DNA of 64,000 nucleotides from Henricia sp. BOLD:AAB3569. Its lineage: Eukaryota; Echinodermata; Asteroidea; Spinulosida; Echinasteridae. Positions within the stretch are counted from its first letter, which is position 1. Each line of letters opens with the position of its first letter. A program made the position numbers and the translations under genes. Below the pieces are notes generated by a model that did not search any database, was not told where the DNA came from, and saw only the letters and a list, made by a program, of their open reading frames with translations. Positions 13,101 to 25,300 of this stretch are shown here, piece by piece. Location of the stretch: contig JBBELK010000029.1 in assembly GCA_037783545.1 (NCBI GenBank), forward strand, positions 62,001 through 126,000, read 5' to 3'.

Positions 13101-16100
13101 GCCTACGACACTCGGTATTCCCAGGTGGTCTCCCACCGAAGTACTGACCGAGCCCAACGTTGCTTAACTGCGGTGATCAGACGGGAACCGGTGTATTCAA
13201 TGTGGTATGGTCGTAGACGAAAGCTTAACAGGTTTGCGTAATTTGAAACGTTTACAGAAGAACAATATTTTACTAAAAACAAAAGTGCCTACGACACTCG
13301 GTATTCCCAGGTGGTCTAACACCGAAGTACTGACCGAGCCCAACGTTGCTTAACTGCGGTGATCAGACGGGAACCGGTGTATTAAATGTGGTATGGTCGT
13401 AGACGAATGGTTAACAGGTTTGCGTAATTTTAAACGTTTACTGAAGAACAATATTTTACTCGACAAAACAAAAGTGCCTACGACACTCGGTATTCCCAGG
13501 TGGTCTCCCACCGAAGTACTGACCGAGCCCAACGTTGCTTAACTGCGGTGATCAGACGGGAACCGGTGTATTCAATGTGGTATGGTCGTAGACGAAAGCT
13601 TAACAGGTTTGCGTAATTTGAAACGTTTACAGAAGAACAATATTTTACTAAAAACAAAAGTGCCTACGACACTCGGTATTCCCAGGTGGTCTCCCACCGA
13701 AGTACTGACCGAGCCCAACGTTGCTTAACTGCGGTGATCAGACGGGAACCGGTGTATTCAATGTGGTATGGTCGTAGACGAAAGCTTAACAGGTTTGCGT
13801 AATTTTAAACGTTTACAGAAGAACAATATTTTACTAAAAACAAAAGTGCCTACGACACTCGGTATTCCCAGGTGGTCTCCCACCGAAGTACTGACCGAGC
13901 CCAACGTTGCTTAACTTCGGTGATCAGACGGGAACCGGTGTATTCAATGTGGTATGGTCGTAGACGAATGCTTAACAGGTTTGCGTAATTTTAAACGTTT
14001 ACTGAAGAACAATATTTTACTCGACAAAACAAAAGTGCCTACGACACTCGGTATTCCCAGGTGGTCTCCCACCGAAGTACTGACCGAGCCCAACGTTGCT
14101 TAACTGCGGTGATCAGACGGGAACCGGTGTATTCAATGTGGTATGGTCGTAGACGAAAGCTTAACAGGTTTGCGTAATTTGAAACGTTTACAAAAGAACA
14201 ATATTTTACTAAAAACAAAAGTGCCTACGACACTCGGTATTCCCAGGTGGTCTCCCACCGAAGTACTGACCGAGCCCAACGTTGCTTAACTGCGGTAATC
14301 AGACGGGAACCGGTGTATTCAATGTGGTATGGTCGTAGAAGAAAGCTTAACAGGTTTGCGTAATTTGAAACGTTTACAGAAGAACAATATTTTACTAAAA
14401 ATAAAAGTGCCTACGACACTCGGTATTCCCAGGCGGTCTCCCACCGAAGTACTGACCGAGCCCAACGTTGCTTAACTGCGGTGATCAGACGGGAACCGGT
14501 GTATTCAATGTGGTATGGTCGTAGACGAATGCTTAACAGGTTTGCGTAATTTGAAACGTTTACTGAAGAACAATATTTTACTCGACAAAACAAAAGTGCC
14601 TACGACACTCGGTATTCCCAGGTGGTCTCCCACCGAAGTACTGACCGAGCCCAACGTTGCTTAACTGCGGTGATCAGACGGGAACCGGTGTATTCAATGT
14701 GGTATGGTCGTAGACGAATGCTTAACAGGTTTGCGTAATGTTAAACGTTTACTGAAAAACAATATTTTACTGGACAAAACAAAAGTGCCTACGACACTCG
14801 GTATTCCCAGGTGGTCTCCCACCGAAGTACTGACCGAGCCCAACGTTGCTTAACTGCGGTAATCAGACGGGAACCCGTGTATTCAATATGGTATGGTCGT
14901 AGACGAAAGCTTAACAGGTTTGCGTAATTTGAAACGTTTACAGAAGAACAATATTTTACTAAAAACAAAAGTGCCTACGACACTCGGTATTCCCAGGTGG
15001 TCTCCCACCGAAGTACTGACCGAGTCCAACGTTGCTTAACTGCGGTGATCAGACGGGAACCGGTGTATTCAATGTGGTATGGTCGTAGACGAATGCTTAA
15101 CAGGTTTGCGTAATTTTAAACGTTTACTGAAGAACAATATTTTACTCGACAAAACAAAAGTGCCTACGACACTCGGTATTCCCAGGTGGTCTCCCACCGA
15201 AGTACTGACCGAGCCCAACGTTGCTTAACTGCGGTGATCAGACGGGAACCGGTGTATTCAATGTGGTATGGTCGTAGACGAAAGCTTAACAGGTTTGCGT
15301 AATTTGAAACGTTTACAGAAGAACAATATTTTACTAAAAACAAAAGTGCCTACGACACTCGGTATTCCCAGGTGGTCTCCCACCGAAGTACTGACCGAGC
15401 CCAACGTTGCTTAACTGCGGTGATCAGACGGGAACCGGTGTATTCAATGTGGTATGGTCGTAGACGAAAGCTTAACAGGTTTGCGTAATTTGAAACGTTT
15501 ACAGAAGAACAATATTTTACTAAAAACAAAAGTGCCTACGACACTCGGTATTCCCAGGTGGTCTCCCACCGAAGTACTGACCGAGCCCAACGTTGCTTAA
15601 CTGCGGTGATCAGACGGGAACCGGTGTATTCAATGTGGTATGGTCGTAGACGAAAGCTTAACAGGTTTGCATAATTTGAAACGTTTACAGAAGAACAATA
15701 TTTTACTAAAAACAAAAGTGCCTACGACACTCGGTATTCCCAGGTGGTCTCCCACCGAAGTACTGACCGAGCCCAACGTTGCTTAACTGCGGTGATCAGA
15801 CGGGAACCGGTGTATTCAATGTGGTATGGTCGTAGACGAATGCTTAACAGGTTTGCGTAATGTTAAACGTTTACTGAAGAACAATATTTTACTCGACAAA
15901 ACAAAAGTGCCTACGACACTCGGTATTCCCAGGTGGTCTCCCACCGAAGTACTGACCGAGCCCAACGTTGCTTAACTGCGGTGATCAGACGGGAACCGGT
16001 GTATTCAATGTGGTATGGTCGTAGACGAAAGCTTAACAGGTTTGCGTAATTTGAAACGTTTACAGAAGAACAATATTTTACTAAAAATAAAAGTGCCTAC

Positions 16101-16530
16101 GACACTCGGTATTCCCAGGTGGTCTCCCACCGAAGTACTGACCGAGCCCAACGTTGCTTAACTGCGGTGATCAGACGGGAACCGGTGTATTCAATGTGGT
16201 ATGGTCGTAGACGAATGCTTAACAGGTTTGCGTAATTTGAAACGTTTACTGAAAAACAATATTTTACTCGACAAAACAAAAGTGCCTACGACACTCGGTA
16301 TTCCCAGGTGGTCTCCCACCGAAGTACTGACCGAGCCCAACGTTGCTTAACTGCGGTGATCAGACGGGAACCGGTGTATTCAATGTGGTATGGTCGTAGA
16401 CGAAAGCTTAACAGGTTTGCGTAATTTGAAACGTTTACAGAAGAACAATATTTTACTAAAAACAAAAGTGCCTACGACACTCGGTATTCCCAGGTGGTCT
16501 CCCACCGAAGTACTGACCGAGCCCAACGTT
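10163..16530. repeat. 17-unit higher-order tandem duplication in the 5S array (2 x about 3187 bp)
   Basis: Rare variants recur at 3187-bp spacing. Examples are a spacer starting gaagaaagc at 11151 and 14338, aaaagaac within acaaaagaac near 11004 and 14191, cccgtgtattcaatatgg near 11688 and 14875, and gagtccaac near 11836 and 15023. The first block also has a private 4-bp insertion in a spacer near 12530, which shortens later spacings to about 3183 bp. Boundaries are approximate. Confidence 0.85.
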
Positions 16531-16560
16531 GCTTATTAAACTGCGGTGATCAGACGGGAA
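16470..16560 (-). pseudogene. 5S rRNA gene fragment (nt 32-118), cut by the 1.3-kb insertion
   Basis: The 3' portion of a 5S gene carrying an extra 4 bp inside the box A region (gcttattaaactg instead of gcttaactg). It stops at gacgggaa, and the matching 5' part resumes at 17867. The gene is broken twice, by the small insertion and by the large one. Confidence 0.93.
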
Positions 16561-16565
16561 TTATA

Positions 16566-16597
16566 AATTCTCTTAGCATGAATATAGAAAGAGAATT
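16566..16597. repeat. 9-bp perfect inverted repeat (hairpin)
   Basis: AATTCTCTT at 16566-16574 and AAGAGAATT at 16589-16597 are perfect inverse complements separated by 14 nt. The hairpin lies 5 bp from the left junction of the 1.3-kb insertion. Its role is unknown; it could be a terminal structure of the inserted element. Confidence 0.7.
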
Positions 16598-16636
16598 GCT
16601 ATCTCATTGAAGTGTGAGAGCACCTGTTGGTGGGTG

Positions 16637-17848
16637 TGTTACGTAAGGTTGGAAGGTTTGTGCACTGGTGCGTGGAATGTGACGTGCAAAGCGGTACGCA
16701 TGCTGGGCTGTTGCAAGTCATTCGCAGTCACCGCGTCGTATAGTTCATTTTTTCAAGAAAGAGGGTTACACTCTTGTACGGTTTCATATCACTTCCATCT
16801 TTTATCTAAAAAGGTCTTAATTCCATGTCCGCATACTTTTGTTCTTTTAACCCCAATTGCCCGGGGAATATGGTTTAACACAAGATGTGTATTAATTTTA
16901 TCACGTAACTTTTCGGTATTAAGCATGACATTTGGCAAGTTCAGTAGCCAAAGATTCCCCGAGTATACTGAGCACAATATTTAAAGAGTTGTCAAATTAG
17001 TGTGCGCATGACGCATATAAATTGAATTAGGGTGCGTTTGCAAAAGTGTCATCTTAACACTGAAGTAGTATGTGGTTCATCGCATGCATTTTCTTTCAAT
17101 ATTGAGGGGCAATTTGGTCACTTCGCAGATAGGACACCGCACAACACAGGCCGTGTAGTCTTTTTTACAGCCTCTGTATGGTCATAAATGAACAAATTAA
17201 TAATAGTACTTTAACAGATAACGTTATATTTCGTTCATTCTTATTTTCCTCGAGAAATACTACCCTGGAGTCAACCAGTACGATTCTGGCTATTCGATCG
17301 CCTGCATGAGTGGGTCAGATAGGAATTTTACAGAGTATTTTTCCCGCATTATAAATTTGCAGGTTTTATCTCTGTTTTTTCGCCTATCTCAGGGTATAGG
17401 GGCAGATTGGTTGGGTTCGGACGGTGTGGTTCGTGGATGTGGGTCCGGCTGGTGTGGTGGTTAGGGTAGCCAGTTGTGTTGGTTGGGGTGGCCGGTCGTA
17501 TTGGTTGAGGTGGCTGGTTCGTATCGATTAACCAACGCGGATTGGGCATTTTAACCGATATGTTGGTCGGGCGGGCATTATCTACCGGCCGTGTTGGTCG
17601 GATTTAACCGGTCTGTCTTTGGACTGTATGTTTGTGCCAACTTTTTCTTTTAGAAATTCACTAATGTTGTTTCAACTAGTTTGATAAATCGTGATCGAGC
17701 TTTTCCAGAGCGAGATTTTTGTGTTTATTACGTGTATAAAGTTTTAAGTGGGCCTACTTAAAGTGGGCGTAGGTGACTGCAGCATCCCAGAATAAAACAG
17801 ATAAAATATAGTCCTGATGTCACGTTGTTTTATTTGATGTTACGTACA
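16637..17848 (+). mobile_element. candidate solo LTR (LTR retrotransposon)
   Basis: The segment starts TGTTACGTAAGG and ends GTTACGTACA, giving TG...CA ends with near-inverted tips (TGTTACGTAA against TGTACGTAA). Near the 3' end a TATAAA (17735-17740) is followed 51 bp later by AATAAA (17791-17796) and the end comes 52 bp after that, the order expected in an LTR. Against this, no 4-6 bp target duplication flanks it and no coding region or clear primer-binding site adjoins it. This call is inference. Confidence 0.35.
17452..17520. repeat. degenerate GT-rich tandem repeat, about 23 bp x 3
   Basis: Three imperfect units of 22-24 bp, each built on GTGTTGGTTGGGGTGGCCGG-like sequence, lie inside the 1.3-kb insertion. 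The surrounding 17400-17610 continues the theme more loosely with further ggttggtcgg-like pieces. Confidence 0.6.
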
Positions 17849-17866
17849 TCGGGGCTGAAATGAGAT

Positions 17867-17897
17867 CCGGTGTATTCAATGTGGTATGGTCGTAGAC
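17867..17897 (-). pseudogene. 5S rRNA gene fragment (nt 1-31)
   Basis: The 5' 31 nt of the 5S gene interrupted by the 1.3-kb insertion, from GTCTACGACC to ACACCGG. It is the exact continuation of the fragment ending at 16560. Confidence 0.93.
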
Positions 17898-18553
17898 GAA
17901 AGCTTAACAGGTTTGCGTAATTTGAAACGTTTACAGAAGAACAATATTTTACTAAAAACAAAAGTGCCTACGACACTCGGTATTCCCAGGTGGTCTCCCA
18001 CCGAAGTACTGACCGAGCCCAACGTTGCTTAACTGCGGTGATCAGACGGGAACCGGTGTATTCAATGTGGTATGGTCGTAGACGAATGCTTAACAGGTTT
18101 GCGTAATTTTAAACGTTTACTGAAGAACAATATTTTACTCGACAAAACAAAAGTGCCTACGACACTCGGTATTCCCAGGTGTTCTCCCACCGAAGTACTG
18201 ACCGAGCCCAACGTTGCTTAACTGCGGTGATCAGACGGGAACCGGTGTATTCAATGTGGTATGGTCGTAGACGAAAGCTTAACAGGTTTGCGTAATTTGA
18301 AACGTTTACAGAAGAACAATATTTTACTAAAAACAAAAGTGCCTACGACACTCGGTATTCCCAGGTGGTCTCCCACCGAAGTACTGACCGAGCCCAACGT
18401 TGCTTAACTGCGGTGATCAGACGGGAACCGGTGTATTCAATGTGGTATGGTCGTAGACGAATGCTGAACAGGTTTGCGTAATGTTAAACGTTTACTGAAG
18501 AACAATATTTTACTCGACAAAACAAAAGTGCCTACGACACTCGGTATTCCCAG

Positions 18554-21500
18554 GTGGTCTCCCACCGAAGTACTGACCGAGCCCAACGTTGCTTAACTGC
18601 GGTGATCAGACGGGACCGGTGTATTCAATGTGGTATGGTCGTAGACGAAAGCTTAACAGGTTTGCGTAATTTGAAACGTTTACAGAAGAACAATATTTTA
18701 CTAAAAACAAAAGTGCCTACGACACTCGGTATTACCAGGTGGTCTCCCACCGAAGTACTGACCGAGCCCAACGTTGCTTAACTGCGGTGATCAGACGGGA
18801 ACCGGTGTATTCAATGTGGTATGGTCGTAGACGAATGCTTAACAGGTTTGCGTAATGTTAAACGTTTACTGAAGAACAATATTTTACTCGACAAAACAAA
18901 AGTGCCTACGACACTCGGTATTCCCAGGTGGTCTCCCACCGAAGTACTGACCGAACCCAACGTTGCTTAACTGCGGTGATCAGACGGGAACCGGTGTATT
19001 CAATGTGGTATGGTCGTAGACGAAAGCTTAACAGGTTTGCGTAATTTGAAACGTTTACAGAAGAACAATATTTTACTAAAAACAAAAGTGCCTACGACAC
19101 TCGGTATTCCCAGGTGGTCTCCCACCGAAGTACTGACCGAGCCCAACGTTGCTTAACTGCGGTGATCAGACGGGAACCGGTGTATTCAATGTGGTATGGT
19201 CGTAGACGAAAGCTTAACAGGTTTGCGTAATTTGAAACGTTTACAGAAGAACAATATTTTACTAAAAACAAAAGTGCCTACGACACTCGGTATTCCCAGG
19301 TGGTCTCACACCGAAGTACTGACCGAGCCCAACGTTGCTTAACTGCGGTGATCAGACGGGAACCGGTGTATTCAATGTGGTATGGTCGTAGACGAATGCT
19401 TAACAGGTTTGCGTAATTTTAAACGTTTACTGAAGAACAATATTTTACTCGACAAAACAAAAGTGCCTACGACACTCGGTATTCCCAGGTGGTCTCCCAC
19501 CGAAGTACTGACCGAGCCCAACGTTGCTTAACTGCGGTGATCAGACGGGAACCGGTGTATTCAATGTGGTATGGTCGTAGACGAAAGCTTAACAGGTTTG
19601 CGTAATTTGAAACGTTTACAGAAGAACAATATTTTACTAAAAACAAAAGTGCATACGACACTCGGTATTCCCAGGTGGTCTCCCACCGAAGTACTGAACG
19701 AGCCCAACGTTGCTTAACTGCGGTGATCAGACGGGAACCGGTGTATTCAATGTGGTATGGTCGTAGACGAATGCTTAACAGGTTTGCGTAATGTTAAACG
19801 TTTACTGAAGAACAATATTTTACTCGACAAAACAAAAGTGCCTACGACACTCGGTATTCCCAGGTGGTCTCCCACCGAAGTACTGACCGAGCCCAACGTT
19901 GCTTAACTGCGGTGATCAGACGGGAACCGGTGTATTCAATGTGGTATGGTCGTAGACGAAAGCTTAACAGGTTTGCGTAATTTGAAACGTTTACAGAAGA
20001 ACAATATTTTACTAAAAACAAAAGTGCCTACGACACTCGGTATTACCAGGTGGTCTCCCACCGAAGTACTGACCGAGCCCAACGTTGCTTAACTGCGGTG
20101 ATCAGACGGGAACCGGTGTATTCAATGTGGTATGGTCGTAGACGAAAGCTTAACAGGTTTGCGTAATTTGAAACGTTTACAGAAGAACAATATTTTACTA
20201 AAAACAAAAGTGCCTACGACACTCGGTATTCCCAGGTGGTCTCCCACCGAAGTACTGACCGAGCCCAACGTTGCTTAACTGCGGTGATCAGACGGGAACC
20301 GGTGTATTCAATGTGGTATGGTCGTAGACGAAAGCTTAACAGGTTTGCGTAATTTGAAACGTTTACAGAAGAACAATATTTTACTAAAAACAAAAGTGCC
20401 TACGACACTCGGTATTCCCAGGTGGTCTCCCACCGAAGTACTGACCGAACCCAACGTTGCTTAACTGCGGTGATCAGACGGGAACCGGTGTATTAAATGT
20501 GGTACGGTCGTAGACGAATGCTTAACAGGTTTGCGTAATTTTAAACGTTTACTGAAGAACAATATTTTACTCGACAAAACAAAAGTGCCTACGACACTCG
20601 GTATTCCCAGGTGGTCTCCCACCGAAGTACTGACCGAGCCCAACGTTGCTTAACTGCGGTGATCAGACGGGAACCGGTGTATTCAATGTGGTATGGTCGT
20701 AGACGAAAGCTTAACAGGTTTGCGTAATTTGAAACGTTTACAGAAGAACAATATTTTACTAAAAACAAAAGTGCCTACGACACTCGGTATTCCCAGGTGG
20801 TCTCCCACCGAAGTACTGACCGAGCCCAACGTTGCTTAACTGCGGTGATCAGACGGGAACCGGTGTATTCAATGTGGTATGGTCGTAGACGAAAGCTTAA
20901 CAGGTTTGCGTAATTTTAAACGTTTACAGAAGAACAATATTTTACTAAAAACAAAAGTGCCTACGACACTCGGTATTCCCAGGTGGTCTCCCACCGAAGT
21001 ACCGACCGAGCCCAACGTTGCTTAACTGCGGTGATCAGACGGGAACCGGTGTATTCAATGTGGTATGGTCGTAGACGAATGCTTAACAGGTTTGCGTAAT
21101 TTTAAACGTTTACTGAAGAACAATATTTTACTCGACAAAACAAAAGTGCCTACGACACTCGGTATTCCCAGGTGGTCTCCCACCGAAGTACTGACCGAGC
21201 CCAACGTTGCTTAACTGCGGTGATCAGACGGGAACCGGTGTATTCAATGTGGTATGGTCGTAGACGAAAGCTTAACAGGTTTGCGTAATTTGAAACGTTT
21301 ACAGAAGAACAATATTTTACTAAAAACAAAAGTGCCTACGACACTCGGTATTCCCAGGTGGTCTCCCACCGAAGTACTGACCGAGCCCAACGTTGCTTAA
21401 CTGCGGTAATCAGACAGGAACCGGTGTATTCAATGTGGTATGGTCGTAGACGAAAGCTTAACAGGTTTGCGTAATTTGAAACGTTTACAGAAGAACAATA

Positions 21501-22335
21501 TTTTACTAAAAACAAAAGTGCCTACGACACTCGGTATTCCCAGGTGGTCTCCCACCGAGGTACTGACCGAGCCCAACGTTGCTTAACTGCGGTGATCAGA
21601 CGGGAACCGGTGTATTCAATGTGGTATGGTCGTAGACGAATGCTTAACAGGTTTGCGTAATGTTAAACGTTTGCTGAAGAACAATATTTTACTCGACAAA
21701 ACAAAAGTGCCTACGACACTCGGTATTCCCAGGTGGTCTCCCACCGAAGTACTGACCGAGCCCAACGTTGCTTAACTGCGGTGATCAGACGGGAACCGGT
21801 GTATTCAATGTGGTATGGTCGTAGACGAAAGCTTAACAGGTTTGCGTAATTTGAAACGTTTACAGAAGAACAATATTTTACTAAAAACAAAAGTGCCTAC
21901 GACACTGGGTATTCCCAGGTGGTCTCCCACCGAAGTACTGACCGAGCCCAACGTTGCTTAACTGCGGTGATCAGACGGGAACCGGTGTATTCAATGTGGT
22001 ATGGTCGTAGACGAATGCTTAACAGGTTTGCGTAATGTTAAACGTTTACTGAAGAACAATATTTTACTCGACAAAACAAAAGTGCCTACGACACTCGGTA
22101 TTCCCAGGTGGTCTCCCACCGAAGTACTGACCGAGCCCAACGTTGCTTAACTGCGGTGATCAGACGGGACCGGTGTATTCAATGTGGTATGGTCGTAGAC
22201 GAAAGCTTAACAGGTTTGCGTAATTTGAAACGTTTACAGAAGAACAATATTTTACTAAAAACAAAAGTGCCTACGACACTCGGTATTACCAGGTGGTCTC
22301 CCACCGAAGTACTGACCGAGCCCAACGTTGCTTAA
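18554..22335. repeat. higher-order repeat pair, 3554-bp spacing (19 units)
   Basis: A unit lacking one A in the gggaaccgg segment and followed by ggtattacc occurs at 18554-18781 and again at 22108-22335, exactly 3554 bp apart, with similar neighbours. The same 3554-bp step separates two type C cassettes (36976 and 40530). Confidence 0.7.
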
Positions 22336-25300
22336 CTGCGGTGATCAGACGGGAACCGGTGTATTCAATGTGGTATGGTCGTAGACGAATGCTTAACAGG
22401 TTTGCGTAATGTTAAACGTTTACTGAAGAACAATATTTTACTCGACAAAACAAAAGTGCCTACGACACTCGGTATTCCCAGGTGGTCTCCCACCGAAGTA
22501 CTGACCGAGCCCAACGTTGCTTAACTGGGGTGATCAGACGGGAACCGGTGTATTCAATGTGGTATGGTCGTAGACGAAAGCTTAACAGGTTTGCGTAATT
22601 TGAAACGTTTACAGAAGAACAATATTTTACTAAAAACAAAAGTGCCTACGACACTCGGTATTCCCAGGTGGTCTCCCACCGAAGTACTGACCGAGCCCAA
22701 CGTTGCTTAACTGCGGTGATCAGACGGGAACCGGTGTATTCAATGTGGTATGGTCGTAGACGAAAGCTTAACAGGTTTGCGTAATTTGAAACGTTTACAG
22801 AAGAACAATATTTTACTAAAAACAAAAGTGCCTACGACACTCGGTATTCCCAGGTGGTCTCCCACCGAAGTACTGACCGAGCCCAACGTTGCTTAACTGC
22901 GGTGATCAGACGGGAACCGGTGTATTCAATGTGGTATGGTCGTAGACGAATGCTTAACAGGTTTGCGTAATTTTAAACGTTTACTGAAGAACAATATTTT
23001 ACTCGACAAAACAAAAGTGCCTACGACACTCGGTATTCCCAGGTGGTCTCCCACCGAAGTACTGACCGAGCCCAACGTTGCTTAACTGCGGTGATCAGAC
23101 GGGAACCGGTGTATTCAATGTGGTATGGTCGTAGACGAAAGCTTAACAGGTTTGCGTAATTTGAAACGTTTACAGAAGAACAATATTTTACTAAAAACAA
23201 AAGTGCCTACGACACTCGGTATTCCCAGGTGGTCTCACACCGAAGTACTGACCGAGCCCAACGTTGCTTAACTGCGGTGATCAGACGGGAACCGGTGTAT
23301 TAAATGTGGTATGGTCGTAGACGAATGGTTAACAGGTTTGCGTAATTTTAAACGTTTACTGAAGAACAATATTTTACTCGACAAAACAAAAGTGCCTACG
23401 ACACTCGGTATTCCCAGGTGGTCTCCCACCGAAGTACTGACCGAGCCCAACGTTGCTTAACTGCGGTGATCAGACGGGAACCGGTGTATTCAATGTGGTA
23501 TGGTCGTAGACGAATGCTTAACAGGTTTGCGTAATTTGAAACGTTTACAGAAGAACAATATTTTACTAAAAACAAAAGTGCCTACGACACTCGGTATTCC
23601 CAGGTGGTCTCCCACCGAAGTACTGACCGAGCCCAACGTTGCTTAACTGCGGTGATCAGACGGGAACCGGTGTATTCAATGTGGTATGGTCGTAGACGAA
23701 AGCTTAACAGGTTTGCGTAATTTTAAACGTTTACAGAAGAACAATATTTTACTAAAAACAAAAGTGCCTACGACACTCGGTATTCCCAGGTGGTCTCCCA
23801 CCGAAGTACTGACCGAGCCCAACGTTGCTTAACTTCGGTGATCAGACGGGAACCGGTGTATTCAATGTGGTATGGTCGTAGACGAATGCTTAACAGGTTT
23901 GCGTAATTTTAAACGTTTACTGAAGAACAATATTTTACTCGACAAAACAAAAGTGCCTACGACACTCGGTATTCCCAGGTGGTCTCCCACCGAAGTACTG
24001 ACCGAGCCCAACGTTGCTTAACTGCGGTGATCAGACGGGAACCGGTGTATTCAATGTGGTATGGTCGTAGACGAAAGCTTAACAGGTTTGCGTAATTTGA
24101 AACGTTTACAGAAGAACAATATTTTACTAAAAACAAAAGTGCCTACGACACTCGGTATTCCCAGGTGGTCTCCCACCGAAGTACTGACCGAGCCCAACGT
24201 TGCTTAACTGCGGTAATCAGACGGGAACCGGTGTATTCAATATGGTATGGTCGTAGACGAAAGCTTAACAGGTTTGCGTAATTTGAAACGTTTACAGAAG
24301 AACAATATTTTACTAAAAACAAAAGTGCCTACGACACTCGGTATTCCCAGGTGGTCTCCCACCGAAGTACTGACCGAGCCCAACGTTGCTTAACTGCGGT
24401 GATCAGACGGGAACCGGTGTATTCAATGTGGTATGGTCGTAGACGAAAGCTTAACAGGTTTGCGTAATTTGAAACGTTTACAGAAGAACAATATTTTACT
24501 AAAAACAAAAGTGCCTACGACACTCGGTATTCCCAGGTGGTCTCCCACCGAAGTACTGACCGAGCCCAACGTTGCTTAACTGCGGTGATCAGACGGGAAC
24601 CGGTGTATTAAATGTGGTATGGTCGTAGACGAATGCTTAACAGGTTTGCGTAATTTTAAACGTTTACTGAAGAACAATATTTTACTCGACAAAACAAAAG
24701 TGCCTACGACACTCGGTATTCCCAGGTGGTCTCCCACCGAAGTACTGACCGAGCCCAACGTTGCTTAACTGCGGTGATCAGACGGGAACCGGTGTATTCA
24801 ATGTGGTATGGTCGTAGACGAAAGCTTAACAGGTTTGCGTAATTTTAAACGTTTACAGAAGAACAATATTTTACTAAAAACAAAAGTGCCTACGACACTC
24901 GGTATTCCCAGGTGGTCTCCCACCGAAGTACTGACCGAGCCCAACGTTGCTTAACTTCGGTGATCAGACGGGAACCGGTGTATTCAATGTGGTATGGTCG
25001 TAGACGAATGCTTAACAGGTTTGCGTAATTTTAAACGTTTACTGAAGAACAATATTTTACTCGACAAAACAAAAGTGCCTACGACACTCGGTATTCCCAG
25101 GTGGTCTCCCACCGAAATACTGACCGAGCCCAACGTTGCTTAACTGCGGTGATCAGACGGGAACCGGTGTATTCAATGTGGTATGGTCGTAGACGAAAGC
25201 TTAACAGGTTTGCGTAATTTGAAACGTTAACAGAAGAACAATATTTTACTAAAAACAAAAGTGCCTACGACACTCGGTATTCCCAGGTGGTCTCCCACCG

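Larger units (their letters stand above)
4531..16560 (-). rRNA. 5S rRNA tandem array, block 1 (about 63 complete genes)
   Basis: About 64 head-to-tail units, each a 118-nt 5S region plus a 68- or 71-bp spacer, periods 186 and 189 bp. On the minus strand the RNA starts GTCTACGACCATACCAC and ends GTCGTAGGC; the two ends form a perfect 9-bp helix I including one G-U pair. The segment CGGTCAGTACTT and the stretch GGGAGACCACCTGGGAATACC are hallmarks of eukaryotic 5S rRNA. Two spacer types are mixed: A (starting gaaagctt, with acagaag and actaaaaac) and B (starting gaatgctt, with actgaag and actcgacaaaac, 3 bp longer). Short open frames crossing the units on either strand are shadows of the repeat. 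Gene number is estimated from block length divided by period. Confidence 0.96.
16561..17866. mobile_element. 1306-bp segment inserted in a 5S gene, possible solo LTR or other element
   Basis: The 5S sequence ends at gacgggaa and resumes with the very next base, ccggtgtattc, so this segment is an insertion between 5S nt 31 and 32 with no visible target duplication. It contains no convincing protein; a 125-codon plus-strand frame at 16607-16984 has no recognisable motif. The last 8 bases (aatgagat, 17859-17866) are the inverse complement of atctcatt at 16601-16608. The leftmost 40 bp hold a perfect 9-bp hairpin. An LTR-like region fills most of the rest. The class of the element is unresolved; a composite of two insertions is possible. 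Confidence 0.6.

Noticed and set aside
16607-16984. 125-codon plus-strand frame in the 1.3-kb insertion
   Set aside because: Cysteine- and serine-rich, no motif, and it overlaps the LTR-like segment; probably non-coding.
17349-17549. 66-codon proline-rich minus-strand frame
   Set aside because: It is the complement of the GT-rich degenerate repeat; low complexity explains it.
16561-17866. Linked spliced-leader or U snRNA gene within the 5S array
   Set aside because: Such linkages exist in some animals, but I found no convincing Sm site with flanking stems or a leader plus splice donor here.
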